Of a DNA stretch of 64,000 bases, positions 34,821 to 48,021 are shown piece after piece (the first letter of the stretch is position 1; each line of letters begins with the position of its first letter). Both the position numbers and the translations under genes were made by a program. Location of the stretch: the NCBI GenBank assembly GCA_009760855.2, contig WPIO01000003.1, positions 11,642,001 to 11,706,000 on the forward strand, given 5' to 3'. A model generated the notes under the pieces. The model was given only the letters and a program-made list of their open reading frames with translations. It searched no databases and was not told the DNA's origin. Source of the DNA: Cristatella mucedo. Taxonomy: Eukaryota > Bryozoa > Phylactolaemata > Cristatellidae.

Positions 34821-37800
34821 GTGCTTGACTTACTTTGCAAGGCGTCGTTGTACGATGTCGAGAACTTGGGATCGCATTCCGCTGGCGCCAACGCATTGCG
34901 GCGGTCTTGAAATTACGCAATATACATTGACCTCGACATTTTCGCTTCTGTTATATTCGATAATGCTTTGAGAGCAGTCGCCTCTCCAGAACTCGTATCT
35001 CAAGTGTATATCTTAGTATATAAGGGAGTGGTTGTAACTCTTGCTGCTCTTCCGGTTGTGTCAACTTGGACAACGTACCTTATCCAACCTGCTCAGGCTT
35101 CACAGGTCGCCTCCTATCATTCGCGCAGCCACTAAAAACTACTACTGCGTTTTGTGGTGCTGTGGATGTTACAATACGTGGTTTGTACATGGGTTTCTGT
35201 TCAGGCATTCGGGTGCCAAGCTCTTTCAAACGTGTTACATTAGGCAGCTTCATTCAGCACAATATATACACAAAAGTCGAGCCAAGTAGTTCGTGCCAAG
35301 TAGTTCGTGCATGTAGCTAAACCGGAAGAGATGCAAAGTTTGTTTTGCCTGGCACGAAAAGTTTTGGCGGCACATGTCTCACGGCCAGCCTTTGGTATCC
35401 TTATGGGCTTGATATGTCGTCATATGTTGAGGCACCCTTTTTATTGTATGTGCTACATTATCATCAGTTACTGCGGGTCTCCCAAAAGACTGCCGTTGCT
35501 CCCTCTGGTGTGGTCTCGGTTTTTGATATATCTGTTTGTAGGGATTGAATTACATTTATAGACATTAAGTGCACTTTTCGAGCATCGGAACTCAAGGGCA
35601 ATCAGAGAAGTATCAGTGTGAGGTCGCCTTATAAGAATTGAGCCGCCTCGATTTCAACGCTGCATTTCTTTCGGGAAATGTAGCAGAGGTCACACTCGAT
35701 CAAATATTTTCCGCGACTGCATGCTGTCAATTCCTATTGGGGATGTCGGGTTCTGTGAGGCACCTAATGTTGCAACCAACTGCATGCTGCCAGTACTATC
35801 TCGAGTGTGCTATATGGAAGGTTGGCATGTCTTTTATTCAGTTTACCTTATTGGTTAGTGACCAGGCGGAAAGCCGGCTTCTATGTCCTGGAACATTCCT
35901 GACCACTGTTTAGGGTTAATTGTGGTAGGGTCATTAGCAGGCATTGGTAAAGTGATGATCACTTGCACAGTTAACTGGGAAAAGAAGCTGGTTGAGGCTT
36001 TTATTGAATCTCTATTCGCTAAGGATTGTCGCTTCTTTTGGCAGCACTTTGTTTTTGTTTGCCTTAACTCGGACAACACCATTGAATGCTCTCATACTCT
36101 CACGGTCCTGCAAATCGCCTATGCAGTCTAGCCGCTGTCGTTTCTATTTTTGGGTACGAATATGCATGGGAAAAATATGTTCCAGTGTTTCACAGAGCAG
36201 TTTCCTCCATGTTAGTAATATTGTGTGTCCATTGAAATAACAAACAGATAGCTGAGAAATAACCTAAAGCTAATGCTGCTAACAGGTGCATATGACTCTA
36301 CCAAAATACCTCTAGTGAAGGCCACTTTAAATTCCTCAAATTTCTCCATTATTAATTGAAAGAAGTGCTATTGACGACGAACAATCATTTCTTCTCAAAA
36401 GCTAAATTTAGGATTCGTAACGTAGAGCCTATCAGCTAATCAACGAATCTGCAAGTTTCTAAGCCTCATTTCTATTACCGCTGACCCTGAAACGTGTTGA
36501 CTGGCAGGCAACCGTCGGCTGATAAGATGTGCAGTTTGAAGTTGACGTGCTTTAACCTTCAATGCTTGTGGTATGCTGTGCCATTAAGTTTGATTTTGCA
36601 TGGGAAATCTTGTCTGCTCTGTAAGCATAGCGGAACTTTGCTTAAAAGCCCACTCTATGATAAGCACCCAGTTCTAATGCAAAGACAAGGATGCAAAAGC
36701 GCACCAAAGACAAGGCAGCTGTTTAGGTTAATCCCGGTTAGTAGCACTCAGTCAGTCACGTACAGTCTAGCAAGGAACACGGAAAAAGACATGCCCACTA
36801 GGGCACTACAAAAAAGTATGTCACTGCTACCCTTAGTCAGAGCGTTTGTAGTTGTATTATGAACTCAGTTTCATTACACACACATGCACACACACAGACA
36901 CACATTGGTGTGTTTGTGGCCTAATGACTTCAAAGCGGAAGCCACTCCAGCGTTATTCTAACATAATGTAGGCACACTCAACTTACCGGCTGCGTAAGGT
37001 TTTCAGTCAACACAGGTTTGCAGTGAGACACAATTTAATCTGTGCTGTAATAGTGCATAGATTTAAGCAAAGCTGTCTATTACGTTTAAAAGTTACTTGC
37101 ATGCATGCAACTCCTGTTGCTCACTACAGCTAAGTATATCGGAGGGAAACCTAGATAGAGGCAGACAGGCAGAAAGACTTGCAGCAAGAGAGACAGATAG
37201 AGACACAGAAAGCAGAAATGTTTGAGGATGTGAAAGTCACAAACACAGCAGTGAGAACTGCACTCCCAGCCTAATTTAGTTTGACTCTATGGTAATTATA
37301 TTTGTAAATTGATCCTGTCTTTCTTAGTGCTATAATACTTTGCTTAGCTACTGCATGCCCAGGTACATTGTTATCGGGTAATGTGCACTACTTTGCATTT
37401 AGCTAGCAGCTTTGTTAGAGCCACCTGTATAAAGAAGTGCCACTTTCCCACCTTGTGGCCCTCTCTCTGACACTAAAGCCTCGATCAGACGGCTCAAATT
37501 TAAGTTTGCCAACTTTGCTGTTTGCTGAGACTTAGCGAACCTGAACAAACCTTAGAAACTCAAGTTTTTGACCGTCTGAACAATTAAGTTTAGATGGCCG
37601 AACTCAGCCAGCAAGTTCATGCCCTGTAGGGGTAAGGTGCGTGGAACTAGTATACCTGATTTTTTCGGACAGCATGCCAGCGGTCGAGTGCAGATTTTGT
37701 CGTATGCTGCTAAAGTGCAGCCAATCATCTCATTGAATATAGCTCTATTATTGTATTAACCTATACTGAGAAACAACCTTCAATGTGTTTTAGAGGTCTG

Positions 37801-37894
37801 TTCTTTAATGAGAGAGAAAGTGTTTGTTGCATAAAGCATACTTATGCTGTGGGTCCATAAGCCCCCCCCCACCCAACAGCTTCACTGCAGCTGA

Positions 37895-38060
37895 TAGCCG
37901 TGATGGCACACTAGGTAAGGTGGTTGCTTTCACGACCTCGGTCCCGAGGTTGTGGGTTCGATTCCTGCAGTGGGCGATTCTATATCGCCACTGCAAGCGG
38001 TGGTGACAGCCGTAAAGGCTCTTCTGTCGCTATACAAAAAGAGGCTGTTTAATCAGCTAG
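37895..38060 (+). mobile_element. tRNA-derived SINE, copy 4 (near full length)
   Basis: A-box TGGCACACTAGG (37904-37915), the hairpin region CACGACCTCGGTCCCGAGGT, B-box GGGTTCGATTCCTGCAG, body CGCCACTGCAAGCGGTGG and GCCGTAAAGGCTCTTCTGTCG, and 3' end GAGGCTGTTTAATCAGCTAG. Best copy for defining the family. Confidence 0.92.
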
Positions 38061-38665
38061 GAATTAATTAATACATTCCTGCTGGTTGATTCTGATTCAG
38101 TCAGCCTTTCAAACGCTGCAGAATATAGGCATCTTGGGCTTGGCTGCTTAGTAGGCGATCTAGGCCAGCCCTGTCCGGTGACTGGCATGCTTGTATAATC
38201 CAATTCCCGAACTTGGCAAACGATTGGTTTGAGCTGTCTTTAGTGTTCAGCTTGGTGACATTGTCATCATGTTTACATTTGTGGTATTTCCATCCCGACA
38301 CGTTCAAGTGGCAGCCAAATAATGCACCTTTTCTTTGGACTCCTGGGCTCAAATCGTGCTCTTTCTGCAAACATTTGGTACCAAGCAAATCAAATAGTCG
38401 TGGCCTTTAATTGGCAGTCACTTCGAGCTTTCACACTACAGTGCACCGGTCATTCATGTGCCAACTCACAATTAACTTTTGCTGGTGTATGTCGTCTTTC
38501 TTTTTGAGCTGTCGCTAGCTGTTTCCCACCTTGGGGCCTCTTTCACACGAATCTTGTTTAAGTATTGGTCTCGGCACTTTTGCTGTCTTTGCATCAGTAC
38601 TGTAAATTGCTCACCGAGTTGTGCCGTATTCAGCTTTGCTGATGTTCTGTCTGATGTGCTTACAG
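38061..38665. other. Upstream region of the PRPP synthetase gene
   Basis: No recognised exon. Its last bases, CTTTGCTGATGTTCTGTC...CTTACAG, look like a polypyrimidine tract and acceptor directly before the ATG at 38666, suggesting an intron in the 5' UTR. Confidence 0.4.
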
Positions 38666-41600
38666 ATGAGTTCATACGGGAGCCTAGAAGCAAGAAATTC
38701 TGTATTATTGTATGCACATCCAAGCATGCACAGCTTGGCTGAATCAATTGCAAATGCATGCACCAAAGAGCGGGATTTCGTGCGTTCCTCTGAGCGTGCC
38801 TCTGAGCGTGATGGGAGTTTTGGAACATCTACAACTTTGCATAGGTTCGCTAGTCAGAAGGTATGAATCGCTTTGTACGCAGTTTGTTTGCTATCTGTGC
38901 AGCCTCCCAGGCGCTGTGCTGCAAATGATGCTGCAGTGTCAAGGGCATAGCCAGGATTTTGGCATATGGCTGAACTTTGAGGCACCTGACCTTGAGGCAC
39001 TGCACAAGGTCAGGGCCTACACTTCAACATCTGCTCGAAGGCTCTTTAGCCTTCTGCAAACTTATTTTAAATGTTTTTTGATTATCACTTTAACTGTTAG
39101 CTCTAACACTTACAACATTTTGGGAGAGCTAAGCTGTCCCAAAGCCGTGCCACTCAGAAACCTCATTTGACTGACTACAAAAAAAGATGTCCCCCATTTT
39201 TAGAGCCCAAAGTTGTACGCACCCCTTTTAGGGATGCTTTGAAAGGCTTATTTCGTTTGTCAGTTCTAGAAGTCTGATACTCTCATTAAAAATGTATGAC
39301 CCTCTCCGTAAACTGACAAATTGAGCATGCACACCGAAGGCAGCTCCGAAGGCGCAGTGGCTCGATCAGCCTTTATTGCCCCATCTGTGACAAGAAAATG
39401 GTTACCCTGGCCTAAATACCTGGATCTGCTCATCAAAGCAACTTTTCCCAAAAAGCTATCAAGTCTCGAAATCAGGTGACCCCTCCCAGGCTTTAGGGGG
39501 TTGGGGTTCTAAAGGCTCAATGGATATTGCTTATTTGCTGTGGTCTCTTGCTAGAGAAACAACGAACGACATGGCTAACTTGCTTCGATTTGTAGTTACA
39601 AGCCCTCACTGTTGAGTAGCCTACAGATCTGTTGTATAAAAAAAAAAAGTATTGCGATTCCTTAGCCCGGAGATTCTTGAAGCCTTTGGCCCATCTTTTC
39701 CGAGTGACTGACTTGGAACTAGAGTGCTGAAATGGAGTTGCAGCAAATGTCTTTGTGGCTCCTGCCTGGGCCAGATGCCTCTCCCAATGGAGATAAACCG
39801 TGTTTCCCAAAGGCTTCGCTGCCTTACAAGCCTCTACAGCTGCTCTCAAAGGCTGCTTATCCCTAGCTGGATTTTCTGTAGCCTCCTTCGAAGGTTAATG
39901 GTTTTCCTTGGTGAGGGGATGAATAAAAGGATGTTCTCGACACGACCATTCAGCCAGACCCCTGAGGAGGTTACCTCACCCTGCACTCTTGTGTTATTTG
40001 ATTTGCAAGGGCAAGGATGGTAAGCTTCGAACGAATGTTGTTGCATGGTGTTGCTTAATGCATTTGTAGTGTGATGCTGTTGCTACTAAGTGCTAGTATT
40101 CCTGGTATGAAGCATGGGTTGCAGCAGATACCTGCGTACGACAAGCTGGAAGTTAGATTAAATTAGAGCCAGATGAGTGGCTTTGCTTGCTGTTACAGCA
40201 TGGGGAAAAGTTCAAATACAGTTGTCATGATTGCAGGAATTTTTTTATGCTCCACGCCCCGTCGTCTACAAGCAAGATATCATATGGGAAAGGTTTGACG
40301 ATGGCTTTCCAAAGCTTTTTATAAACGATGTTAAAAGCATGGCAGGGCATGATGGTGAGTATCTTATGTTGGCTGCTGATTTGATTTATTATGTTAGTCT
40401 GTCTTGAAACCACTTAGTCAATAAACGTACATGGTTGGCTGTTAATTGCACTCTGCTGGTTTGTGTTGAATCCTTATAACTCTCATTTGTTCGGCAGCTC
40501 ATCTCTACAATACTGGTGCATTGTTACCCTGTAGCATGTATGCATTGTAAAATGCTCGCACACATGTCGTGCAAACTTGGTCACGTTCTCCGGAAGTCCC
40601 TCTTCTATTGAATATATCAGACAGCCTCAGCTTCTTTTCTGTCACTGAAAAATTGCCTGTCTGCACACGCTGCCATGTTTTTTATCATCGATCTGACTGT
40701 GGCAGTTTTTTACCTGTGACTATTTGTACCTTTCAACTCATTTTGTGAGGATTCTCTGTGCCCTATCGGTAGCATTTGGTCTTTTACACTATCCCTTATC
40801 TTAGCGAGTTGGTTTGTTTTCTGTTGTACTACTGAGCAGCTTCATTTCTGCAAGTTTTTTCATTGGTAGTTAGGGTCGCTGAAATTAGCAATGTCCAACA
40901 GAGTTAGGAGAAGGGACGACGATAGCCAGAAATAAATTATATATTTCTGGTTGCACGACATGGCCACTGCCACCCATCTCTTGTCCTACTTCTCGCCGAC
41001 CAGCACTGGCTACCATTCAAGCATCGAATCGACCAAGGTTTTGTCGCTCACTTTTAGGTCAGGTCACTTCATTCTTTGGCTTCAGCCTATCTCTCAGATC
41101 TACTCCTCCACAGGGCCAAGCATCGTACCACCCGCCTCTCGGAATCCAACAGTTTACCAATACCTCGTACAAACCTCAAATCCTTTGGAGACCGTGCATT
41201 TAGTTCGTATGCTCCCAAAGCTTGGAACTCCCTCCCGACTTGCGTCAGAACATCCCCTGACTTGACCACATTTAAAAAGAACTTAAAAACCATTTAGTGG
41301 GTCCCTGTGATTCGTCCTTGATGTGCTTATGCGTGCTGACACTATGCATGCTGCCACTAACCACATTTGCATGCTGACCCTGTGCATGTCACCCCTAACC
41401 ATGTTGTTCATGTTGCTTATCAAGCATGATATTCCTCACCATTCAATCGTGCTTCCCTTTGCAGCAAATGTAAAGCGCCTAGAAAGAGATTGAGTTCTCT
41501 GAGGGCGCTTTATCAAGTGCATTATTATTATTATTATTATTATTTTATTACATACAGCCCTTCGCTGGAATATGTCTGCGTAAAAAATAGCAGGAAATAC

Positions 41601-44102
41601 CAACCTACTTGTGTGTACTGAAAGAGACCCAATCGTAACTGTATTTTTATTTCAAGTTTTCTCAATTGAATATGATGAAAAACTTGAATTCTGCTCTAGG
41701 GAAATTCCAAGCATTGAGCTGTAATTGGGACCATGTGCTCTACGGTGCTTCAATAAGACTATCTCTGCGTGCTTGCAGGCAAGATGCCCTCTGTATGATG
41801 GATGCCTGATGCTTTTTAAAATTGTTGCACCATGTTTACCAAGTAGCAGTGGCTATCATCGCTTCTTCGTTTAGTAGGGGCAAAAAAAAGAAGCTAATTA
41901 TTGGCTACGTAGTAGTTGGTGAGCCGTGATGGCACACTGTGTAAGGCATCTACTTTTCACGACCTCGGGACTGAGGTCGTGGGTTCGAATCCTACAGTAG
42001 GCGATTCTTTATCGTCGTTGCAAGCGGTGACGATGGCCGTAAAGGCTCTTCTGTCGCTATTTAAAAGAGGCCTTAAAATCAGCTAGTATTTTTTTTTAAT
42101 TATCACAAGATGGCATTGGGGTCAATTATCAAAGGCAGTGTGTGTAGACCCGCGTATCGTATCTTAATCTAAAGAAGTCCAGAAGCAAACGTGTCAGCTG
42201 TGTTTTACTCAGCTGCCGGAGTCCTATTTGTTTCATTCATTTCTGGATACCTGTCAGCTCTGGGCATAGGTGTGTAATTATATTTCTATGATTCACTCTG
42301 TGCACTGGCAACGTGTTAAGGAGATTATAGTGTGCACGGCTCCTGAAGCGGTGTATTTATAATGCAAGCTATTTTGGATATGTTTATCTTTACTTGCATC
42401 GGTATCTTGCATGATTGCAAACATTCACTTTTTATCAGATAGCACGATTCTAAAAGATAAGGGGGAAATCACCCGACCAGCTTTGACTAGATGCATCTTG
42501 TGGTTTACTGTTATGATTATGACGTTCCAAGTCGTGGAAGCAGATGTTCTTCGTAGCCTGTGGTTATTTTTGAAAAAGATTTAGCTACTATCGTCCTTTC
42601 TTACTCTGCTACTAAATTACATCCAAGTAGTATTGGAAGGCTCTGGCATTTCCCTGTTAGGATATGCCTATTGCATATATTTTTATTACCAGAAACTATG
42701 AGCATGCTTAATTAAAAATGAAATTATACTGTTTGTGGTTAAAGTTAGCAGACAACTTGGTATTTTTTTAAAAGAAAAAACTGCCAAGCGTAAAGAGCCG
42801 AGGTTTTCTACGAAATCCCAGTGCAGCAGTTAGTGCTGCTTTATGCTGGATTTGTGGCTTACTGCTGCCCATATGTGCTGGAGTCGGCCTTCTGGTTAAT
42901 GATGGGTTCGGGAACTTTTTGGGCAGCACCCAAAACTAATTTGCTTTAACGGAGATTACATCCAGACTTTAAGGAACTAGCCAAATGGTCTTCGATAAGG
43001 TTATGCAAATGACAACTGAATTTTAGCTGAACCAAAAGCCGGGTGATAGTTGTAAGCATAAATTTGTATGGTATAGAGAGAAGAATAATTTGTACTTGCC
43101 AGAGAAGCTGAACATGCAATGTCCAACACTAGATTGGAAGCTAACCGTTCTATGTTTTGGGTGCTCATCACTTTTGACTGTTCACCTTGCTTTAAGGTGG
43201 CACTGCTGCATTCTGTGGAAAGATTTAGCTTTATGGTATTCAACTTTATTTATAAAGCAGACTTAAGTTTTAACGAATTCGACTTAAGCAAACTTCCTGG
43301 TCTAAGGAACTTTTGTTTTAGTACCAGTTAAAGATCTTTCCCCTGCAGCAGAAAACTTGTTCATACTAATCCTGTGACAGTGAACTTCAGGATATAACGA
43401 ACCAACATTTCAGTCTTAGGAGAAGCCGACTCTTAAGTGCAGTGAATTTTCAGGAAATCCGTTATAATTTTTCATAGAGAGCCTTTTCATGTGTGCTAAC
43501 TTCTCACGGTCTGCAGGATGCTTTCACTGTAGTGGCAACACTGAAAAAAAAAATGTCGAATGACTATTAGATAGTTATTATAAGAGAGATAGAAAAGGCA
43601 TGGAAACACACTGAACTACATCTACTGCATTTAACTTAAGGTTGATTCTATTTGAGAAAAGATACCATCAGCAGCATCAGAAAGTTTCTGACTAAAAAAG
43701 ATTTGCTGACTAAACAGCCTTATTTATGTATAGGTAAAAGAGCCTTCACGGCTATTATCACTGCTTGCAGTGGTCAGTAAAGGATCGCCCACTGAAGGAC
43801 TCATCCCTCAACCTGCTTCGTTAAAAATGAGCACCTTACCGCTGGGCAAAGATCCTGGGCAACTAGTTATGTCAGCCTGTGGCTCTAGGAAGTGAAATGA
43901 TGCAGACTTTAATTATGAATGAGCTTTATGAATCATCGATGATTTGAATTGCAACATAGAATAGTGTTCAAGTATGTCTATGGACAAAGGAAATGCTCTT
44001 GTGAGTTGACTGCCTGCTTGTTTTGGACGAACAGGTCTGTACAGATGTATCTATCCGACAGTAATTTTGGCAATTTAGCTACCACGATTAGGCAAACAAT
44101 CG

Positions 44103-44149
<47 letters not shown>

Positions 44150-47100
44150 GAGAGAAGAGAGATGAAAGAGAGAGAGGGAGAAGGAGAGGGAGGGGCCGAG
44201 CATGGAAAATAAATTGTGCTCCCTTGCCTCTAGCTGAGCTGCTTGCTGCCACTGGTGGTTGAGTCAAAACAGCTAGACCATTCAACTGGTATCCTAATCA
44301 ATTATCAGCAAAGTATCAGTGAAATCTTGCTACTTGTATTCCATTTGGTTAATCATCAGTATAAGTGACACCATGCAATTGATATCCCGAATGCATATCA
44401 AATAGTATTAGTAACAGCATGAATTACATGAGCAATTTTATTGTAGGAGTTTTATAGGGGCCGGGCTTTGAAAAGTTCTGTATTCGATAGGAAGATCGAG
44501 TTCGTATAAATGAGGAGCCTTCAATAGAAAACTTAATCAGAGATCTGTATGCTAAGTCAAGCATAACACTGCTAACCTGCTATTGGTAAAGCTTCTTAAA
44601 TAATCGGAATTAATGCCATTGGCTGCATCCTTCAACGCAGCAGCATGTTTCTTACAATGCCCGTCATTCATAGTGAACTTGGTATATAAAGCAACACTGT
44701 TGGCTCTGAATAGGTTCGTTAGTACCGAGTCTGCTGCTTTCCACACCTTTTAAATCCACGCGAGCAAGTTTAGAATCTACGTTGGCCTGATAACCTGTTT
44801 AATAGGAGGGTGCTTCTCATTTTTATTCTATTGAGGGCAGCCTAGACAAATTCTTGCCTCCATGTATGTCACAGTTTTGTCCATGTCGTCTGAGCACGAG
44901 CTACAAAGTTAGCCTGCAGGTTGTCATCGCGCAACTTCAGTTTCTGATTACCCGTCGACCAAGATGTTCTGCAGGAGCAGTGGCTGCTGCAGCCGTGGTA
45001 GAGCAGTTGCAGGCATGTTAGTAGTCATATTGCCGTATGATGGCTCGGTGTCTTTTTCAGTCATCTGCCTGTGCAGCTTCCATTCTCAAGAATGTATATT
45101 CGACCAGCTGTCTGTAATGCTTGCTATACCGAGGTACGTGGCCACGGAGGAAAAGCGGTCTGCTGCAAGCTACGTGCCACTGTTTTTGTTTTACTTTTTT
45201 TCTGCTGAGGTGCATCAAGCAGTGCAGTGTGGAAGGCGCTGCACTGCAAGATCTGTACTGTTGCCTTTTGCTGCTTCCTGCTGCTACTCGGCCTTTGTCT
45301 TTTTTTACCACCCACGCTGCTTTTCTAGCCCTACACCGATTGGCTCATCAGGTTGTTTTTTGTCCTAATGTTTTGCATCCACGTGTTTTCCTGTGACCCT
45401 TTATGGTTGAATTGATTGTGCTTTCAAGTTTCGACGAGCTGGAACAAATTTCGTCTAGATATTTGGCCAAATCGGTGACGTACATTCTACCCTACTTTCC
45501 CACCGGTACTATGGAAAGGATCGACAAAGAAGGACAGATAGCCACAGCTAAGGTACGAGGCAGACAACCTATGCACACAACCACTTTCAGTTCTGACCTC
45601 GCGAATCAAGCGGATGTTTGTCCGCTTGCCATTTCGAATGCTCTAACCGGGTGGACCTGCTTCTCACCTGGTTTGTTATGGAGCCTCCCTGCCCTGCCTC
45701 CCTCACACCTTGCGCTCGACCTCGATGGCAGTGGATACTCTCTGCTGCAGTCTTGACCTTTGCTTCACCGCTAGACTCTGACTGCCCTGCTGTCTGCCAT
45801 TCCACTGACAGCACGAGGACCACCACAGATAATGATATTCGACATCCACGCTCTTCAAGAGCGGTTCTACTTTTCCGACAACGTCATACCAAGGTAGCTG
45901 ACCACTGTCCATGCCGGTTGGCGTAGGCGATTGCAAAATGGTCGCAGTCGCTCGTTGTCCTTGCACTCTTTTTGTCGTCTTCGATTGCGTTTTTGGCACT
46001 TTCGATGCCTTAGACTAGAGACAGCCATACCGCTTCTCCTTGGTGAGCTGGAATCGGTCCGCGCACGGGACGAGCACCTGGCGGTGACCATTGCCTTCCC
46101 TGACGACGGTGCTCGCAAGCGGTTCGGCTGCATGTTTCCCGACTACAAGACTATTGTGTGCGTCAAGTTGCGGCACGAGGGTCAGCCACCCACCGTGATT
46201 GTCCGAGAAGGTAAACTGGCAAAGGCAGTGCCCCTTGTTGGCAGCGCTTGCACCCAATTGGCAGCAGCGAGCATGGGATCAGCAAGCCGTTAAGGGGGAA
46301 GTCAAGAAAATATCTATAACATTTGTCCGACAATCAGATATGTGTTCATGATACCTTTTGAACGACAAATATTTTAGATCAGGGATAGGAAGTTCTGAGG
46401 ACTTCCGCATGAAAGGTAAAATTTGTTATGCAAACCATGCCTAACCCGGATGTAAACCGGAAGCAACAAATCCACAAATAGAAGATTTACCGATCTCTGC
46501 ATCGTATGCGACTTGTATCCCAACTTGTCGAACCTTTGTAGATCGCTATAGATGCTTGAAGCTTGTTGAGGTGCATACTTGTGACTTGTATACAGCTTCA
46601 TTTCCAGGGTTGGTTGGTGCCTTGAAAATTTAATATCAACTAACATTTTACCTATCGGAGTGAAATTCGAAATGTGAGTTCAGCTCTGCTTGTTTGACCC
46701 TAGTCTTTAATATTTTTTATTTCGGTTTGATACAATTGATTCTATATGTCCACGATTACGGAGCATAAAGCTCCAGGACGTTTGATGACGTATACAGCCA
46801 AATGTATCAAACCGAAATCAAAAATATTAAGAGTAGGGTAAAAAAAGCAGAGCTGAGCTTGCATTTCAAATTTCATTCCGATACGTGAAATATCAGTTGA
46901 GTTATTTAATTTACAAGGCACCAACCAACCCTGGAAATGAAGCTGTATACAAGTCACAAGTATGCATCTCAACAAGCTTCAAGCATCTATAGCGATCTAC
47001 CAAGGTTCGACAAGTTGGGATACAAGTCGCATATGATGCAGAGATCGGTAAATCTTCTATTTATAGATTTGTTGCTTCCGGTTTACATCCGGGTTAGACG

Positions 47101-47942
47101 TGGTTGGCATAACCAATTTTTCTTTCACGTGGAAGTCGTTCTAACTTCCGATCCCAGTTCTAACATATCTGTCTTTCGAAAGGTACCATAAACACATATT
47201 TGATTATCGGACAAATTCCATAGGTATTTTCTTGACATTCCTCCTTAAGGCCACCGACAAGCCGGCCCGTCACCCGTGCGTGCTGCCACTCGTGCAATCT
47301 TCTGTTGGGACAGGAGAGCCTAAGGATAAGCATGTGGTCATTGTGGACGACCTCGTTCAGACAGGCGGCACCCTTATCGAGTGTGCTCAGGTGATTGCGC
47401 TCATGCTCCTTCGGTTGCCTGCTGTGTATCAACCATTGTCCGACGTCACATCGGAGAGCAGTTAAAAAGAGAGCACTTGGCCTCGAGCGGACGCACGTGG
47501 TACACCTGGCCACAAAATGACTGTATTTGTTGAATGCCATCACTACTATATGGGACGATTTGCTGCATGACAATGCTGACTGCTGCATCACTTGCAGTTG
47601 TCGAGTTATGGCTGGCTGTGCCTCTCTTGGCCACGAGGTGAATCCATTCTGCAGGGTGTAGTTAGGGAGTTTGTCTGAGGGGATAGGCATTGTATGGCTG
47701 GCATTACACTGCAGCCTTAGACCTGCCATCATTTGTCAATGTCTGTGCACGTGACCGTGAAATTCATCTTGCCTTTCACCAAATGAAGGCCCATTCTTAA
47801 CAAGAGTGCTGTGCTGCATGTGCCGGTCCTCCAGCTGGTACAATAGCTGAGATTGGCTGCAATTGGGCACGAGCATATTTTGTGTCAGAAGCTGCTTAAG
47901 ACTGAACGACCCGGACATACGCATGTGCTGCAATTACTTTGG

Positions 47943-48021
<79 letters not shown>

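Larger units (their letters stand above)
33111..37890. other. Intergenic stretch between SF3B6 and the PRPP synthetase gene
   Basis: Contains two LINE B tails (33.4, 34.7 kb) and two short tandem duplications (34076-34126; 35282-35309). Open frames at 35.0-36.9 kb were examined on the plus strand and show no recognisable domain. A 5' UTR exon of the PRPP synthetase gene could be here. Confidence 0.4.

Noticed and set aside
45403-45428. ATG at 45403 as the start of a separate protein
   Set aside because: A stop lies just upstream and the frame joins the previous exon only through the TTTCAAG acceptor ending at 45428; the ATG is intronic.
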